Below are positions 53,066 to 63,989 of a stretch of DNA of 64,000 bases, in pieces; the stretch's first letter is position 1, and each line of letters starts with the position of its first letter. Source of the stretch: Priestia aryabhattai B8W22 (lineage in GTDB: Bacteria; Bacillota; Bacilli; Bacillales; Bacillaceae_H); the NCBI RefSeq assembly GCF_000956595.1, contig NZ_JYOO01000022.1, positions 29,311 through 93,310 on the forward strand, given 5' to 3'. The notes beneath the pieces were generated by a model. It had not been told where the DNA came from and searched no databases. It was given only the letters and a program-made list of their open reading frames with translations. The position numbers and the translations under genes are program-made.

Positions 53066-55177
53066 TTATGAAACCTGTTCTTGCACGTCACCATAAATTG
53101 ACTTTTCAAGCAGTTCTGCTACGTCATACGTATGAACCTTTTCTTCTACTTCTTTTGCTTTTGTTCCGTCACTTAGCATGGTCAAGCAGTACGGGCAACC
53201 TGAACTGATAACGCTTGGATTAACGGCTAAGGCTTGTTCCGTGCGCGCTACATTAATACGCTGGCCGGTCGTTTCTTCCGTCCACATTAACCCTCCTCCT
53301 GCTCCACAGCACATACCATTTTCACGGTTGCGATCCATTTCAATCAAACTAACACCTGGAATCGCTTTCAAAATTTCTCTCGGTGGACTGTATACTTCGT
53401 TATACCTTCCTAAATAACAGGAATCATGGAAGGTAATTTTTTCATTAACCGCATGTTTTGGTGACAGCTTACCTTCTTTCACCAACATAGCTAATAATTC
53501 TGTGTGATGATACACTTCTCCTTCAAAACCGAAATCTGGATATTCATTTTTAAAGATATTGTAAGCATGTGGATCAATGGTAACAATTTTTTTGATTTCA
53601 TTTTTTTCAAATTCAGCGATGTTTTTAGAAGCCAATTCTTGAAATAAGAATTCATTGCCTAACCTGCGCGGCGTATCACCAGAATTTTTTTCTTTATTTC
53701 CTAAAATCGCAAATGAAACACCAGCTTCATTGAGAAGCTTTGCAAACGATAGAGCGATCTTTTGACTGCGGTTGTCATAAGACCCCATGGAACCTACCCA
53801 GAACAAATACTCAAACGTTTCACCGGCTTTACTTACTTCTTTAACAGTCGGAATGTGAACATCTTCTCTTACATGTCGCCATTCTTCACGCTCTTTTCGG
53901 TTTAATCCCCAAGGGTTTCCTTGACGCTCAATATTCGTCATGGCACGCTGAGCATCCGCGTCCATTTTTCCTTCGGTTAATACTAAAAAACGTCGTAAAT
54001 CTATGATTTTATCTACATGCTCGTTCATTACGGGACATTGATCTTCACAGTTTCGGCACGTTGTACATGCCCAGATTTCTTCTTCCGTAATGACATCTCC
54101 AATTAAAGCGGGATTATATTCCGCTGTTGCTGCGGCTTCTGCTCCGCCTTGGCCGGCCGCCATCATCGCCAGCTGATTTCCTTTTGTTTTAGAGAATGCA
54201 TACGTAGGAACCCAAGGAGCCTTAGATGTCACAACCGCTCCTTTTTCTGTTAAGTGATCGCGCATCTTTAAAATCAAATCCATTGGAGATAAAATTTTCC
54301 CTGTACCCGTTGCCGGACACATATTCGTACATCGGCCGCATTCCACACAGGCATATAAATCAATAAGCTGATGCTGCGTGAATTCTTCAATCTTTCCAAC
54401 TCCAAACGTCTCCTGCGTCTCGTCTTCAAAATCAATCTTTTCAAGCTTACCTGGCTTAGAAACACGGTTGAAAAATACATTAGCCGGTCCAGCCAGTAAA
54501 TGAGCATGTTTTGATTGAGGAACATATACTAAAAACGTCAATAACACGGCTAAGTGAATCCACCATGAAACATAAAAAATGGAGATAGCGGCAGTATCAT
54601 TGATTCCCTTAAACAAGATGGCAATCGATGACGCAATCGGTTCTGTCCATGCTGGTTCATGATTATGCCAGATGATTGACATGCCGTTTCCAACAAGCAC
54701 TGACAGCATAAGTGCTCCAATAAAAATCAGCACTAAACCAGATTTGAACCCTCTTTTTAAACGCACAAGCTTTTCGATATAGCGGCGGTGAAAAGCCCAG
54801 ACAACTGCTACTAAAATCAAAAACGTTACAATTTCTTGAAAAAATGTAAAGCCGGGATATAAAGGTCCAAGCGGCAAATGCTTACCTGGAAGCAAACCTT
54901 TTATGATGAAGTCTAACGCGCCGAACTGAACTAAAATAAACCCATAAAAAAACATGACGTGCATAATTCCGCTTTTTTTATCTTTTAACAGCTTCTTTTG
55001 TCCAAACACGTTCACCCAAATTTTTTGCAGCCTTTCTTTTAAGCGCTGATCAAATTCAACTTTTTTTCCTAATTGAATATACTCAATGCGTGTGCGAATT
55101 AAATAGACAAACAAAGAAACAGCGTAAGCGGTTACAATAATAAAAAAGAGAAAATTCACCCACAGCAACCCTGTCAT
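53066..55177 (-). CDS. fadF: FadF, membrane iron-sulfur oxidoreductase (electron-transfer to quinone, putative)
   Basis: 703 aa. N-terminal membrane part (about 1-245, six to seven helices, NarI-like), two [4Fe-4S] cluster motifs (CVECGRCTNMCP, and CTTCRNCEDQCP), then two CCG domains (FHDSCYLGRYNEVY, and NGMCCGAGGGLMW, typical of HdrD/GlpC proteins). This fits electron transfer from acyl-CoA dehydrogenase or ETF to the menaquinone pool. First gene of the operon; counterpart of B. subtilis ywjF/fadF. Confidence 0.93.
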   Translation of the reverse strand: MTGLLWVNFLFFIIVTAYAVSLFVYLIRTRIEYIQLGKKVEFDQRLKERLQKIWVNVFGQKKLLKDKKSGIMHVMFFYGFILVQFGALDFIIKGLLPGKHLPLGPLYPGFTFFQEIVTFLILVAVVWAFHRRYIEKLVRLKRGFKSGLVLIFIGALMLSVLVGNGMSIIWHNHEPAWTEPIASSIAILFKGINDTAAISIFYVSWWIHLAVLLTFLVYVPQSKHAHLLAGPANVFFNRVSKPGKLEKIDFEDETQETFGVGKIEEFTQHQLIDLYACVECGRCTNMCPATGTGKILSPMDLILKMRDHLTEKGAVVTSKAPWVPTYAFSKTKGNQLAMMAAGQGGAEAAATAEYNPALIGDVITEEEIWACTTCRNCEDQCPVMNEHVDKIIDLRRFLVLTEGKMDADAQRAMTNIERQGNPWGLNRKEREEWRHVREDVHIPTVKEVSKAGETFEYLFWVGSMGSYDNRSQKIALSFAKLLNEAGVSFAILGNKEKNSGDTPRRLGNEFLFQELASKNIAEFEKNEIKKIVTIDPHAYNIFKNEYPDFGFEGEVYHHTELLAMLVKEGKLSPKHAVNEKITFHDSCYLGRYNEVYSPPREILKAIPGVSLIEMDRNRENGMCCGAGGGLMWTEETTGQRINVARTEQALAVNPSVISSGCPYCLTMLSDGTKAKEVEEKVHTYDVAELLEKSIYGDVQEQVS

Positions 55178-55252
55178 CTCGTCCCCTCCTTGAATAATTT
55201 GTTACCTTCTTTCCTCCTGACAACTAAATTTTCTGATAATATATCTGTTTTC

Positions 55253-55282
55253 ATTGTATATAATGAATGAGCATTCAGTCAA
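55253..55282 (-). promoter_or_regulatory. fadF operon promoter with embedded palindromic operator
   Basis: TTGACT (55282-55277), 18 bp, TACAAT (55258-55253) on the minus strand. The spacer contains the dyad TGAATGCTCATTCA (55264-55277), with half-sites like those of B. subtilis FadR boxes (TGAATGA), so bound regulator would block RNA polymerase. Confidence 0.75.
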
Positions 55283-55374
55283 TATCTTTTCGTTCTTTTG
55301 TTCATATTCTATTTAAACAAGGTGACACTAAGAACAACATAAAATGTATTTACATCGGGAAAAGAGGTGACATG

Positions 55375-56568
55375 ATGAGCGGCATGGTTTTAATTTTACT
55401 TTTTATTATTTTTATTGCTTGGCTTGCAATTGACCTTGGCGTTGGAAAAAAAGTATTTTCTCAGGCTGAAAATACATTTCCAAAGCGCCGTGCTTCTCTT
55501 TTTTTGTTCGCAGACGGGAATGTCTTGTATAAAGATTTATTTCACGAAATAGAAAATGCCTCTTCATTTATCCATTTATCGTTTTACATTGTACAAAATG
55601 ATGAAATTAGCCAAGAATTTTTAGATTTACTAGTCCAAAAAGCACGTCAAAATATTGAGGTCAGATTATTGGTAGACCGTGTAGGAAGCTATAAAATTAA
55701 GAAAAACAAAATTGCATTCTTAAAGAAACAAGGTGTTCATTTTGCTTACAGTCGAACGCTGCGGTGGCCTTATTTGTTTTATACACTCAACGCACGCAAT
55801 CACCGTAAAATGGCCGTTATTGATGGGAAAGTTGGCTACATTGGAGGTTTTAATATTGGAAGAGAATATTTAGGACTCGACGCCAAGCTTGGGGTGTGGA
55901 AAGATTACCACCTGCGTATGGAAGGGGAAGGTATACAAGACCTTCAAATGCAGCTATTGAGCGACTGGTATGCTGCTACCGGCTTAGACCTGCGTAAAGT
56001 GGAAAGATACTTTCCACCAACCTCTGAAGGAGACTATGTTATTCAGCTACAGTCGACTGAAGGTTTTTCACTTGAAGAAAGCTTTTTATCGATTATCAAC
56101 AAAGCCAATAGGGAATTGTACATAGGTACTCCTTATTTTATTCCAAGCGAACCTTTGATGAATGCTTTACTGCAAGCTCGTGCACGGGGAGTACAAGTTC
56201 ATATTTTAATTCCAATGCGTGCAGATCAACCGCTTGTTCATCATGCTGCGTTTGCCTATCTTCCCACATTACTTCAAGCAGGCTGTATGATTTATCAATA
56301 TTATTACGGTTTTTACCATGCCAAAGTATTAATTGCAGACAATGTGATCTGCGATGTAGGAACGGCTAATTTTGATAAAAGAAGCTTGTTCTTAAATGCT
56401 GAAATCAACTGTTTAATCTATGATGCAACATACATTGAAGAAGTAAAGAACAGCTTTAAAGCTTGTATGGGAGAATGCCCAATTTTGTCTTTAGAAGATG
56501 TCAAAAACCGAAAATGGAGTGAAAAACTAAAGCAAGGATTTGCAACCTTTATTTCTCCGTTACTTTAA
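55375..56568 (+). CDS. ywjE: Cardiolipin synthase-like phospholipase D family protein (YwjE)
   Basis: 398 aa from the ATG at 55375 (GAGGTG, 5 nt upstream). One N-terminal membrane helix (about 3-22), then two PLD domains with HKD motifs: HRKMAVIDGKVGYIGGFNIG and HAKVLIADNVICDVGTANFD. Such enzymes join phosphatidylglycerols to cardiolipin. Position between fadF and uvsE matches B. subtilis ywjE. It is divergent from the fadF operon and shares the 197-bp region with the operator. Confidence 0.9.
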   Translation: MSGMVLILLFIIFIAWLAIDLGVGKKVFSQAENTFPKRRASLFLFADGNVLYKDLFHEIENASSFIHLSFYIVQNDEISQEFLDLLVQKARQNIEVRLLVDRVGSYKIKKNKIAFLKKQGVHFAYSRTLRWPYLFYTLNARNHRKMAVIDGKVGYIGGFNIGREYLGLDAKLGVWKDYHLRMEGEGIQDLQMQLLSDWYAATGLDLRKVERYFPPTSEGDYVIQLQSTEGFSLEESFLSIINKANRELYIGTPYFIPSEPLMNALLQARARGVQVHILIPMRADQPLVHHAAFAYLPTLLQAGCMIYQYYYGFYHAKVLIADNVICDVGTANFDKRSLFLNAEINCLIYDATYIEEVKNSFKACMGECPILSLEDVKNRKWSEKLKQGFATFISPLL

Positions 56569-56592
56569 TGAACGAAAAGAGGAAGATTTATC

Positions 56593-57546
56593 ATGAAAAT
56601 TAGATTTGGCTATGTATCACATGCCCTGTCGCTTTGGGACTGCTCACCTGCTAAAACCCTCACGTTTACTAGATGGGGGAAAATGAAAAAAGATGAGAGG
56701 CTGGATAAGCTTCATCACGTCACAAAACAAAATTTGAATCACACTAAGCGCGCTTTGCATTTTAATATTGCCCACGAAATTATGCTGTATCGATTATCAT
56801 CTTCTCTTGTCCCTTTAGCTACTCATCCTGAAGTAGATTGGAATTACATTGATGCGTTCCAAGAAGACTGGTCAGAGATAGGAGAATTGATTCGAAATCA
56901 TCAGCTGCGCGTGAGTTTTCACCCCAATCAGTTCACATTATTTACAAGTGACAAAAAACACATTACAGAAAATGCGGTAAAAGATATGGATTATCACTAT
57001 AGAATGCTTGAAGCGATGGGAGTAGCCGATCAAGCTCTTATTAATATTCATGTAGGGGGAGCTTATGGCAATAAAGAAAAAGCGATCGGTCGATTTCATG
57101 AAAACATTCAAACGCTGCCGCCTGTCATTAAAAAGCGCATGACTCTTGAAAACGATGATAAAACATACACAACTGAAGAAACATTAGCCGTATGCGAAAA
57201 AGAGAAAGTCCCTCTCCTCTTTGATTATCACCACCACAAAGCAAATGAAGGAGAAGAATCCCTTGACCTATTGCTCCCTCGTATCTTTGACACGTGGAAG
57301 CATATCGGGTTAAAACCAAAAGTACATATCTCTTCTCCTAAATCTGAAAAAGAATTTAGAAGTCACTCTGATTATGTCTCGACTGATTTCATCGCACCTT
57401 TTTTGCAAATAGCTAAAGATATCGGACAAGATTTTGACGTAATGATTGAAGCAAAGTTAAAAGATAAAGCGCTGCTAAAATTAGTGGAAGATTTAGCATC
57501 AATGAGAGGAGTAAAACGTACGGGAGGCGCCACGCTTATTTTTTAA
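56593..57546 (+). CDS. uvsE: UV-damage endonuclease UvsE
   Basis: 317 aa TIM-barrel, metal-dependent nuclease that nicks DNA 5' to UV photoproducts. Starts [21 protein letters not shown]. Metal-ligand motifs are visible in order: [40 protein letters not shown] and [13 protein letters not shown]. Twenty-four nt after cls with its own SD (AGAGGAAG), thus an operon. In Bacillus it contributes to spore UV resistance. Confidence 0.94.
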   Translation: MKIRFGYVSHALSLWDCSPAKTLTFTRWGKMKKDERLDKLHHVTKQNLNHTKRALHFNIAHEIMLYRLSSSLVPLATHPEVDWNYIDAFQEDWSEIGELIRNHQLRVSFHPNQFTLFTSDKKHITENAVKDMDYHYRMLEAMGVADQALINIHVGGAYGNKEKAIGRFHENIQTLPPVIKKRMTLENDDKTYTTEETLAVCEKEKVPLLFDYHHHKANEGEESLDLLLPRIFDTWKHIGLKPKVHISSPKSEKEFRSHSDYVSTDFIAPFLQIAKDIGQDFDVMIEAKLKDKALLKLVEDLASMRGVKRTGGATLIF

Positions 57547-57548
57547 AT

Positions 57549-57579
57549 AAAAAAAGAGCCAAGAGGCCCTTTTTTTTTA
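57549..57579. terminator. Bidirectional terminator between uvsE and argS
   Basis: Stem AAAGAGCC / GGCCCTTT (one mismatch), 4-nt loop, A and T runs on each side. It overlaps the argS stop. Confidence 0.8.
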
Positions 57580-59247
57580 CATTTTTTCAGGTGCTGAAAC
57601 ACCAATTAATTTTAAGGAGTTTTGAAGCGTTACTTGAACAGCTTTCACTAGTTCAATACGCGCTTTACTTGTTTCTACATTATCGCTGTCTAATACTTTT
57701 TCTGCATTATAGAAGCTATGGAACGTAGAAGCAAGATCAAATACATAGTTCGTAATGCGGTGCGGAATACGTTTTGTTGCTGCTTCCGCTACGGCCTGAG
57801 GAAACTCTCCGATTTTCTTCAGCAGTTCCATTTCTTTTTCTGCACTAATTAATGAAAGGTCAGCGCCAGATGTTGATTGAATCCCCATCTCTTCACCTTG
57901 ACGAAGAATACTGCAAATACGAGCATGAGCATATTGCGCGTAGTATACAGGATTTTCATTAGATTGAGAAACAGCTAAATCCAAATCAAAGTCTAAATGT
58001 GTATCCGCACTTCTCATCGCAAAGAAGTAGCGAGTTGCATCAAGGCCTACCTCTTCTACTAGATCACGCATTGTTACTGCTTTACCTGTACGTTTGCTCA
58101 TTTTCATTTTTTCGCCATTTTGATACAGTTGAACCATTTGAATAATTTCTACTTCAAGCGTATCTTTTTCATAACCAAGCGCTTGAATCGCCGCTTTCAT
58201 ACGAGGAATATATCCATGGTGATCGGCTCCCCAAATGTTGATTAGCTTGTCAAATCCGCGCTGAATTTTGTCTTGGTGATACGCAATATCTGGCGTTAAG
58301 TAAGTAAATGAACCGTCATTTTTAATTAACACACGGTCTTTATCATCACCAAATGTTGTAGAACGGAACCACGTAGCACCTTCTTCTTCATATACGTGGC
58401 CTTGTTTTTTCAACGTTTCAAGTGCAACTGAAATTTTATCATTTTTATAAAGAGACGTTTCAGAATACCATACGTCAAATTTCACACGGAACTGTTCAAG
58501 ATCACGCTTTAATTTAGCTAACTCATAATCTAATCCGTATTGACGGAAGAATTCAAAACGCTCTTCTTCAGAGGCGTTTACATACTTGTCTCCGTGCTCT
58601 TTTGCTAGCTCTTTTCCGATGTTTATAATATCAGCACCATGATAGCCGTCTGCAGGCATTTCTTTCTCTAAACCAAGAGCCTGCATGTAGCGTGCTTCTA
58701 CTGAATAAGCCAGGTTATTAATTTGGTTACCGGCATCATTGATATAGTATTCACGTGACACATCATAACCTGCTTTTTCAAGAACATTACACAGTGAGTC
58801 TCCAACTGCTGCACCGCGGGCATGTCCTAAATGTAAATCCCCTGTCGGATTAGCTGAAACAAACTCAACCTGTACTTTTTGTCCGTTCCCTACGTTTGTT
58901 TGACCGTACGCTTCACCAGCTTTTACAATCGTTGGGATAAGCTCTGTTAAATAAGAGTTATTCATATAAAAGTTGATGAATCCAGGGCCTGCAATGTCAA
59001 TTTTTTCGATAGATGCTTTTGATTTATCGAAGTTTGCTACAAGCTCTTCAGCGATAGCACGCGGAGCTTTTTTGGCAATACGAGCTAGCTGCATAGCCAT
59101 ATTGGTAGAATAATCACCGTGTGTTTTATCTTTTGGGGTTTCTAATAGAACTTCTGGAAGTTCTGCTTTTTCAGCTAGTCCTGCTTTGACCACAGCATCT
59201 TGAATTTCAGCTTTTAATTTTTGCTGCACTTGTTCGACGATGTTCAT
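57577..59247 (-). CDS. argS: Arginyl-tRNA synthetase
   Basis: 556 aa class I synthetase. N-terminal Add-1 tRNA-elbow domain, HIGH-type motif [18 protein letters not shown]-type motif [10 protein letters not shown], and a helical anticodon-binding C-terminus ([17 protein letters not shown]). The ATG overlaps the ywiB TGA by four bases (ATGA), so the two are coupled. No T-box is present in front. Confidence 0.97.
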   Translation of the reverse strand: MNIVEQVQQKLKAEIQDAVVKAGLAEKAELPEVLLETPKDKTHGDYSTNMAMQLARIAKKAPRAIAEELVANFDKSKASIEKIDIAGPGFINFYMNNSYLTELIPTIVKAGEAYGQTNVGNGQKVQVEFVSANPTGDLHLGHARGAAVGDSLCNVLEKAGYDVSREYYINDAGNQINNLAYSVEARYMQALGLEKEMPADGYHGADIINIGKELAKEHGDKYVNASEEERFEFFRQYGLDYELAKLKRDLEQFRVKFDVWYSETSLYKNDKISVALETLKKQGHVYEEEGATWFRSTTFGDDKDRVLIKNDGSFTYLTPDIAYHQDKIQRGFDKLINIWGADHHGYIPRMKAAIQALGYEKDTLEVEIIQMVQLYQNGEKMKMSKRTGKAVTMRDLVEEVGLDATRYFFAMRSADTHLDFDLDLAVSQSNENPVYYAQYAHARICSILRQGEEMGIQSTSGADLSLISAEKEMELLKKIGEFPQAVAEAATKRIPHRITNYVFDLASTFHSFYNAEKVLDSDNVETSKARIELVKAVQVTLQNSLKLIGVSAPEKM

Positions 59248-59693
59248 TTTTTCTCCTCCTTGAATGTAATGGTTAACGCATATTTCCCGGTAGGCTGACC
59301 CTGTACTTCTAGATCATACGTTAAAAATAATCGACCCTTTTGAGTCATTTGTTTATATTCAATGTTATGAGCGAATGTTAGTAAATCCATACGTCCATAA
59401 GGGCTTATATAAGTTCCTTCGATCTGTACCTTTTTACGAAACGATTGCTTCATTTGAACAGCACCGGTTCGGTTAATTGATACTTCATCTTCACTAATTT
59501 TTACCATTGTTCTGATATCTCCGATTTCCTCTTGGCGCTCTGTGTATGTAAGATAAACTTTCGATCCTTTTTCATAATACATACCTTTTGCATTTACCGA
59601 TGTTGTCTCTTTTCGATGACCATCGCGGATATCCGTCACAATTTTAACTTCAATGGGTTTCTTGACTTCTGAAGCGTTACTCACAAAAGACAC
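59244..59693 (-). CDS. ywiB: DUF1934 calycin-like beta-barrel protein YwiB
   Basis: 149 aa, predicted all-beta (alternating strands such as [39 protein letters not shown] pattern, [13 protein letters not shown]). Members of DUF1934 form lipocalin-like barrels of unknown ligand. The link to argS by overlapping ATGA is conserved with B. subtilis, hinting at a role near translation, but that is only inference. Confidence 0.85.
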   Translation of the reverse strand: MSFVSNASEVKKPIEVKIVTDIRDGHRKETTSVNAKGMYYEKGSKVYLTYTERQEEIGDIRTMVKISEDEVSINRTGAVQMKQSFRKKVQIEGTYISPYGRMDLLTFAHNIEYKQMTQKGRLFLTYDLEVQGQPTGKYALTITFKEEKK

Positions 59694-59835
59694 TTCCTTA
59701 TTAAAATGAATACGTTATAACTTAAATAGTATAAACATTCTAAAGAAAGAATTCAATAATACTTCAAAGGAAATATGATAGATAAGCCGAGAATTCCTCT
59801 TTTCACTGTGTTTGACATACTCACATATTTCAAAC

Positions 59836-59867
59836 AAAAAAGGCGGCCTTAGGCGGCCGCCTTTTTA
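59836..59867 (-). terminator. Terminator after speB
   Basis: GC-rich stem AAGGCGGCC / GGCCGCCTT, 6-nt loop, then six T on the minus strand. Confidence 0.92.
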
Positions 59868-59873
59868 CTTTAT

Positions 59874-60752
59874 TTATTTCTTTTGAACCCAGCCTAAGAT
59901 CATTTCGCGAATAAGCTTGCTTGCTGTATTAGCTGTTTGTTCAGACGGATCGTAAATTGGAGCTACTTCTACTAAATCCCCTCCGACAATGCGAAGATCG
60001 GATTTAGCAATTGCGTGAATAGAAGCTAAAAGCTCTTTTGATGTGATACCGCCTGCATCTACTGTTCCTGTACCAGGAGCGTGCGCTGGATCTAATACGT
60101 CGATATCAATTGTTACATAAACAGGGCGACCTGCAAGACTTGGTAAAATCTCTTTTAACGGCTCTAAAACTTCAAACTTTGAAATATGCATGCCGTTTTC
60201 TTTTGCCCATTGAAATTCTTCTTTCATTCCTGAACGAATACCAAATGAATAAACATTCTCAGGTCCGATTAGTTCAGCAACTTTACGAATTGGAGTGGAA
60301 TGAGAAAGTGGTTCTCCTTCATACTCTTCACGAAGGTCTGTGTGAGCATCCATATGGATAATGGCTAAATCAGGATATTTTTTATACATAGCTTTCATAA
60401 CAGGCCAAGAAACCAAATGCTCTCCGCCCATGCCTAATGGGAACTTGTCCGCTGCTAAAAGCTGGTCGATATACTCTTCAATCATATTTAAGCTGCGCTG
60501 AGGATTCCCAAATGGAAGTGGAATATCTCCTGCATCAAAATATTTTACTTCTTCTAGCTCCCGATCTAAATACGGGCTGTATTCTTCTAATCCAATTGAT
60601 ACTTCACGAATACGAGTTGGGCCAAATCGTGAACCTGGACGATAGCTTACTGTCCAGTCCATTGGCATTCCGTAAAGAACCGCTTCACTTTCTTCAAAAA
60701 CAGGGTGACTGCCGATAAATACGTTACCTGAATAAGCTTCATCAAAACGCAT
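59874..60752 (-). CDS. speB: Agmatinase
   Basis: 292 aa from the ATG at 60752 (AAGGAGGAA, 8 nt upstream). Ureohydrolase fold with binuclear Mn ligands: GGEHLVSW, HMDAHTDLRE, and VTIDIDVLDPAHAPGTG. It splits agmatine to putrescine and urea and supplies speE. Homologues start MRFDEAYSG here. A hairpin with a short T run (60779-60810) lies between speE and speB and may lower speB expression. Confidence 0.96.
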   Translation of the reverse strand: MRFDEAYSGNVFIGSHPVFEESEAVLYGMPMDWTVSYRPGSRFGPTRIREVSIGLEEYSPYLDRELEEVKYFDAGDIPLPFGNPQRSLNMIEEYIDQLLAADKFPLGMGGEHLVSWPVMKAMYKKYPDLAIIHMDAHTDLREEYEGEPLSHSTPIRKVAELIGPENVYSFGIRSGMKEEFQWAKENGMHISKFEVLEPLKEILPSLAGRPVYVTIDIDVLDPAHAPGTGTVDAGGITSKELLASIHAIAKSDLRIVGGDLVEVAPIYDPSEQTANTASKLIREMILGWVQKK

Positions 60753-60778
60753 ATTTTGTTCCTCCTTCATTACTCATA

Positions 60779-60810
60779 GAAAAGATGCCAGCCTTAGACC
60801 TCTGGCATCT
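60779..60810 (-). terminator. Intercistronic hairpin between speE and speB
   Basis: Stem AGATGCCAG / CTGGCATCT, 10-nt loop, then TTTCTAT on the minus strand; a partial terminator or attenuator. Confidence 0.6.
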
Positions 60811-60827
60811 CACTTGTATGTGATAGC

Positions 60828-61655
60828 TTATTTAATAAGATCTTGCACAAATTTAGGTAAAGCAAATGCCGCTTTGTGCAATTCTTTTGTGTAATACTTT
60901 GTATCAATATCGAAGAAACGATCTTCGCTTACTTCTAATGGATCATGTTTCTTTGAGCCCATTGTAAATGTCCATAAACCGCTTGGGTATGTTGGAATAT
61001 TCGCTACGTATAGACGTGTAATCGGGAAGATTTCTTTTACGTCACGCTGAACATTTGAGATAAGCTCTGGTGTGAACCAAGGGTTGTCCGATTGAGCAAC
61101 AAAGATACCATCTTCTTTAAGTGCTTTTGAGATACCTGCATAGAACCCTTTTGTAAATAAATTTACAGCTGGACCTACTGGCTCTGTTGAATCCACTAAA
61201 ATGACATCGTATTCGTTCTCGCTTTTAGCGATGTGCATAAATCCGTCATCTACTTGTACATCAACACGCGGATCTTCTAGTTTTCCCGCAATTGAAGGTA
61301 AGAATTTTTTTGAGTACTCAATAACTTTTCCATCGATGTCAACTAACGTTGCTTTTTTTACGCTTGGGTGTTTTAAGATTTCACGGATTACGCCTCCGTC
61401 TCCTCCACCTACAACTAGTACGTTTTCTGGATTTGGATGCGTAAATAACGGTACATGCGCAACCATTTCATGATAAACGAACTCATCTTTTTCTGTTGTC
61501 ATAACCATACCGTCAAGTAGGAGCATGTTACCAAACTCTTCTGTTTCAACCATATCTAATTTTTGAAACTCCGTTTGCTCTGTATGTAAAGTGCGATTAA
61601 TTTTAGCTGTAATACCAAAGTTCTTTGTTTGCTTTTCTGTGAACCATAATTCCAT
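60828..61655 (-). CDS. speE: Spermidine synthase (polyamine aminopropyltransferase)
   Basis: 275 aa. Rossmann methyltransferase-like fold with [12 protein letters not shown] (binding decarboxylated SAM), [14 protein letters not shown], and the catalytic Asp in [14 protein letters not shown]. It transfers aminopropyl to putrescine. First gene of speE-speB, as in B. subtilis. The start ATG has AAGGGAAGAG upstream. Confidence 0.96.
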   Translation of the reverse strand: MELWFTEKQTKNFGITAKINRTLHTEQTEFQKLDMVETEEFGNMLLLDGMVMTTEKDEFVYHEMVAHVPLFTHPNPENVLVVGGGDGGVIREILKHPSVKKATLVDIDGKVIEYSKKFLPSIAGKLEDPRVDVQVDDGFMHIAKSENEYDVILVDSTEPVGPAVNLFTKGFYAGISKALKEDGIFVAQSDNPWFTPELISNVQRDVKEIFPITRLYVANIPTYPSGLWTFTMGSKKHDPLEVSEDRFFDIDTKYYTKELHKAAFALPKFVQDLIK

Positions 61656-61732
61656 TTCAAACTCTTCCCTTCTATTTTGAGAATTAACCTATGCATAGAT
61701 TACCCTAACATAATTTATACAAACATGAAAAA

Positions 61733-61760
61733 AGTATAGATGAATTCAGCAAAAAATCAA
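61733..61760 (-). promoter_or_regulatory. Candidate SigA promoter of speE-speB
   Basis: TTGATT (61760-61755), 16 bp, TATACT (61738-61733) on the minus strand, about 75 bp before speE. Confidence 0.5.
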
Positions 61761-61921
61761 GTAAAATTTTTAACAATGGAGGTTTAAAACCACCTTTTCT
61801 ATTTCATACTGATGATAGATACAAGCTTTAGAATCTACTTGCACCGCTCTTTTAATAGAATTTTGTTGCGTTATAAGCAACATGTACGGTGCATAGTGAC
61901 ACATATTGGTGGTGAATGGAA

Positions 61922-63989
61922 ATGGAAACGGTATTAACCGAACATTTAAAAAAGGCAAGACGCGTCTTCCGAATTCTTCTCGTCCTTGGTATATTAGCGG
62001 GGGCTTTATTGTTGTTTGCCTATATAAGCATCTTTCTCTACGCCAAAATCGCTGGCCCTCCTCCGCTAAACGTTTCTCAAACAGCTGTTTTCTACTCAGC
62101 AAACGGTAAAGTTCTTGATGAAGTTCACAATGGACAAAAGCGCTACTGGGTCTCACTTAATCAAATTTCACCTTACGTAAAAGATGCAACTTTAGCCGTT
62201 GAAGATAAGCGCTTTTATGAGCATCACGGCTTTGATATGCATCGAATCGCCGGAGCAATTGTAGCTGATATAAAAGCTATGGGAAAAGTACAGGGTGCGA
62301 GTACCATTACCCAGCAGTATGCACGAAACTTGTTTCTAGAGCACGATAAAACGTGGACTCGAAAGCTTCAAGAAGCTCTGTATACGATTCGGTTAGAAAT
62401 GAATTATAGCAAAGACCAAATTTTAGAAGGCTACATGAATACGATTTACTATGGCCATGGAGCTTATGGAATTGAAGCGGCAGCTAGGCTGTATTTTGAT
62501 AAGCATGCCAAAAATTTGACGTTGAGTGAAGCGAGTATGTTAGCAGGTATCCCAAAAGGCCCTAGCTACTACTCTCCTCTTATTCATCAAGAAAATGACA
62601 AAAAAACGACAAAATATCATTTTATCTCTCATGAAAGAGGATGGAATTATTACAGCTAAGCAGGCAACAAAAGCGCTTGTAACCCCTCTAGCATTTGCAA
62701 AGCCTGCCGAAAAAGATCCTAATAAAGAAGATGCTTCTTACTTTATGGATGCAGCGCTAGCAGAATTAAAGCAAGATTTAGGCATTGATGAAACCATGAT
62801 TTATACAAATGGACTTCGCGTTTATACAACGCTGGATGAAAAGATGCAGCGAACGGCAGAAGAAAAAATGAAAGATGTTATCAGCAGCTCTTCAGACGTA
62901 CAAAGTGCATTTGTTGCCATGAATCCTAAAAATGGACAAGTGAAAGCTCTTATTGGTGGAAGAGATTATGAAAAGAGCCCATTTAATCGCGCTACTCAAG
63001 CAATAAGACAGCCTGGCTCAACGATGAAGCCATTTTTATACTATGCGGCATTAAAAGATGGTTTTACTGAATCCACTCCAATGAAAAGTGAAGAAACGAC
63101 GTTCAAATTAGAAGATGGTGTTTCGACATACACACCTAGTAACTATCACAATTATTATGCAGATGCTCCTATTACAATGGCTCAAGCCATCGCACTTTCA
63201 GACAACATTTATGCGGTAAAAACGCATTTGTTCATTGGGGAAAACCGCTTGATCGAAACCGCTAAAACACTTGGTATATCATCACCTTTAAAGAAAGTTC
63301 CATCTTTAGCTCTTGGAACTTCACCTGTCAAAGTCATTGATATGGTTAATGCGTACGGCATCTTTGCTAATGGCGGAAAAGAAATTCGTCCAACATTTAT
63401 TAAACGAATTGAAACCCATGATGGAGAAGTTGTTTATCAAGCTCCTTCTGAACGGAAACAAGTCATTGATAAACGCTATGCTTTTCTTACTACCCATTTA
63501 ATGACAGGCATGTTTAATCAAAAGCTAAATGGCTATACAACCGTCACAGGAAAGCCTATTTCTAAATATGTATCTCGTCCTTACGCGGGAAAATCCGGCA
63601 CAACCTCTACGGACAGCTGGATGATTGGCTACTCTCCTCAGCTCGTTTCAGGCGTTTGGGTTGGGTATGATCAAGGAAGGACAATGGATGATGTAGCTGA
63701 AAAAGGATACGCAAAAAAAATGTGGGCGCTATTTATGGAAGATGCTTTAAAAGGAAAGAAAAAAGAAAAGTTTAAAGCACCAAATGGATTAATGAGCGTA
63801 AACATTAATCCTCAAAATGGAAAGTTAGCATCCAAATCATGCCCTGTTCAATATAAAGCTTATTATTTAACTGGTACACAGCCGAAAACATATTGTACTG
63901 ACCACATCGATCATGCAGCAAAAACGAAGAAGAAACAGCATGAAGCAGAGAATAAAAAGTTTCATTGGCTACCAAAATGGTTTGATTAA
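61922..63989 (+). pseudogene. pbpG: pbpG-like class A penicillin-binding protein, interrupted by a 1-nt frameshift
   Basis: First frame (from ATG 61922; GGTGG 9 nt upstream): membrane helix (about 15-40) and GT51 glycosyltransferase with VEDKRFYEHHGFD, GASTITQQYARN and KLQEALYTIRLE. It derails after PLIHQENDKK into 20 foreign residues. The second frame resumes with RQNIILSLMKEDGIITAKQA and holds the transpeptidase: Ser of STMKPF, SDN, and KSGTTST. The break is an A7 tract (62600-62606); A6 would give one 688-aa protein, the size of B. subtilis PbpG (PBP2d), which lies beside speE and acts in sporulation. Sequencing error, true mutation and slippage are all possible. Confidence 0.88.

Noticed and set aside
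52828..53109. 93-aa frame overlapping the start of the thiolase gene
   Set aside because: Different frame from two recognised genes, no family resemblance, and the thiolase GTG start and its SD explain the sequence.
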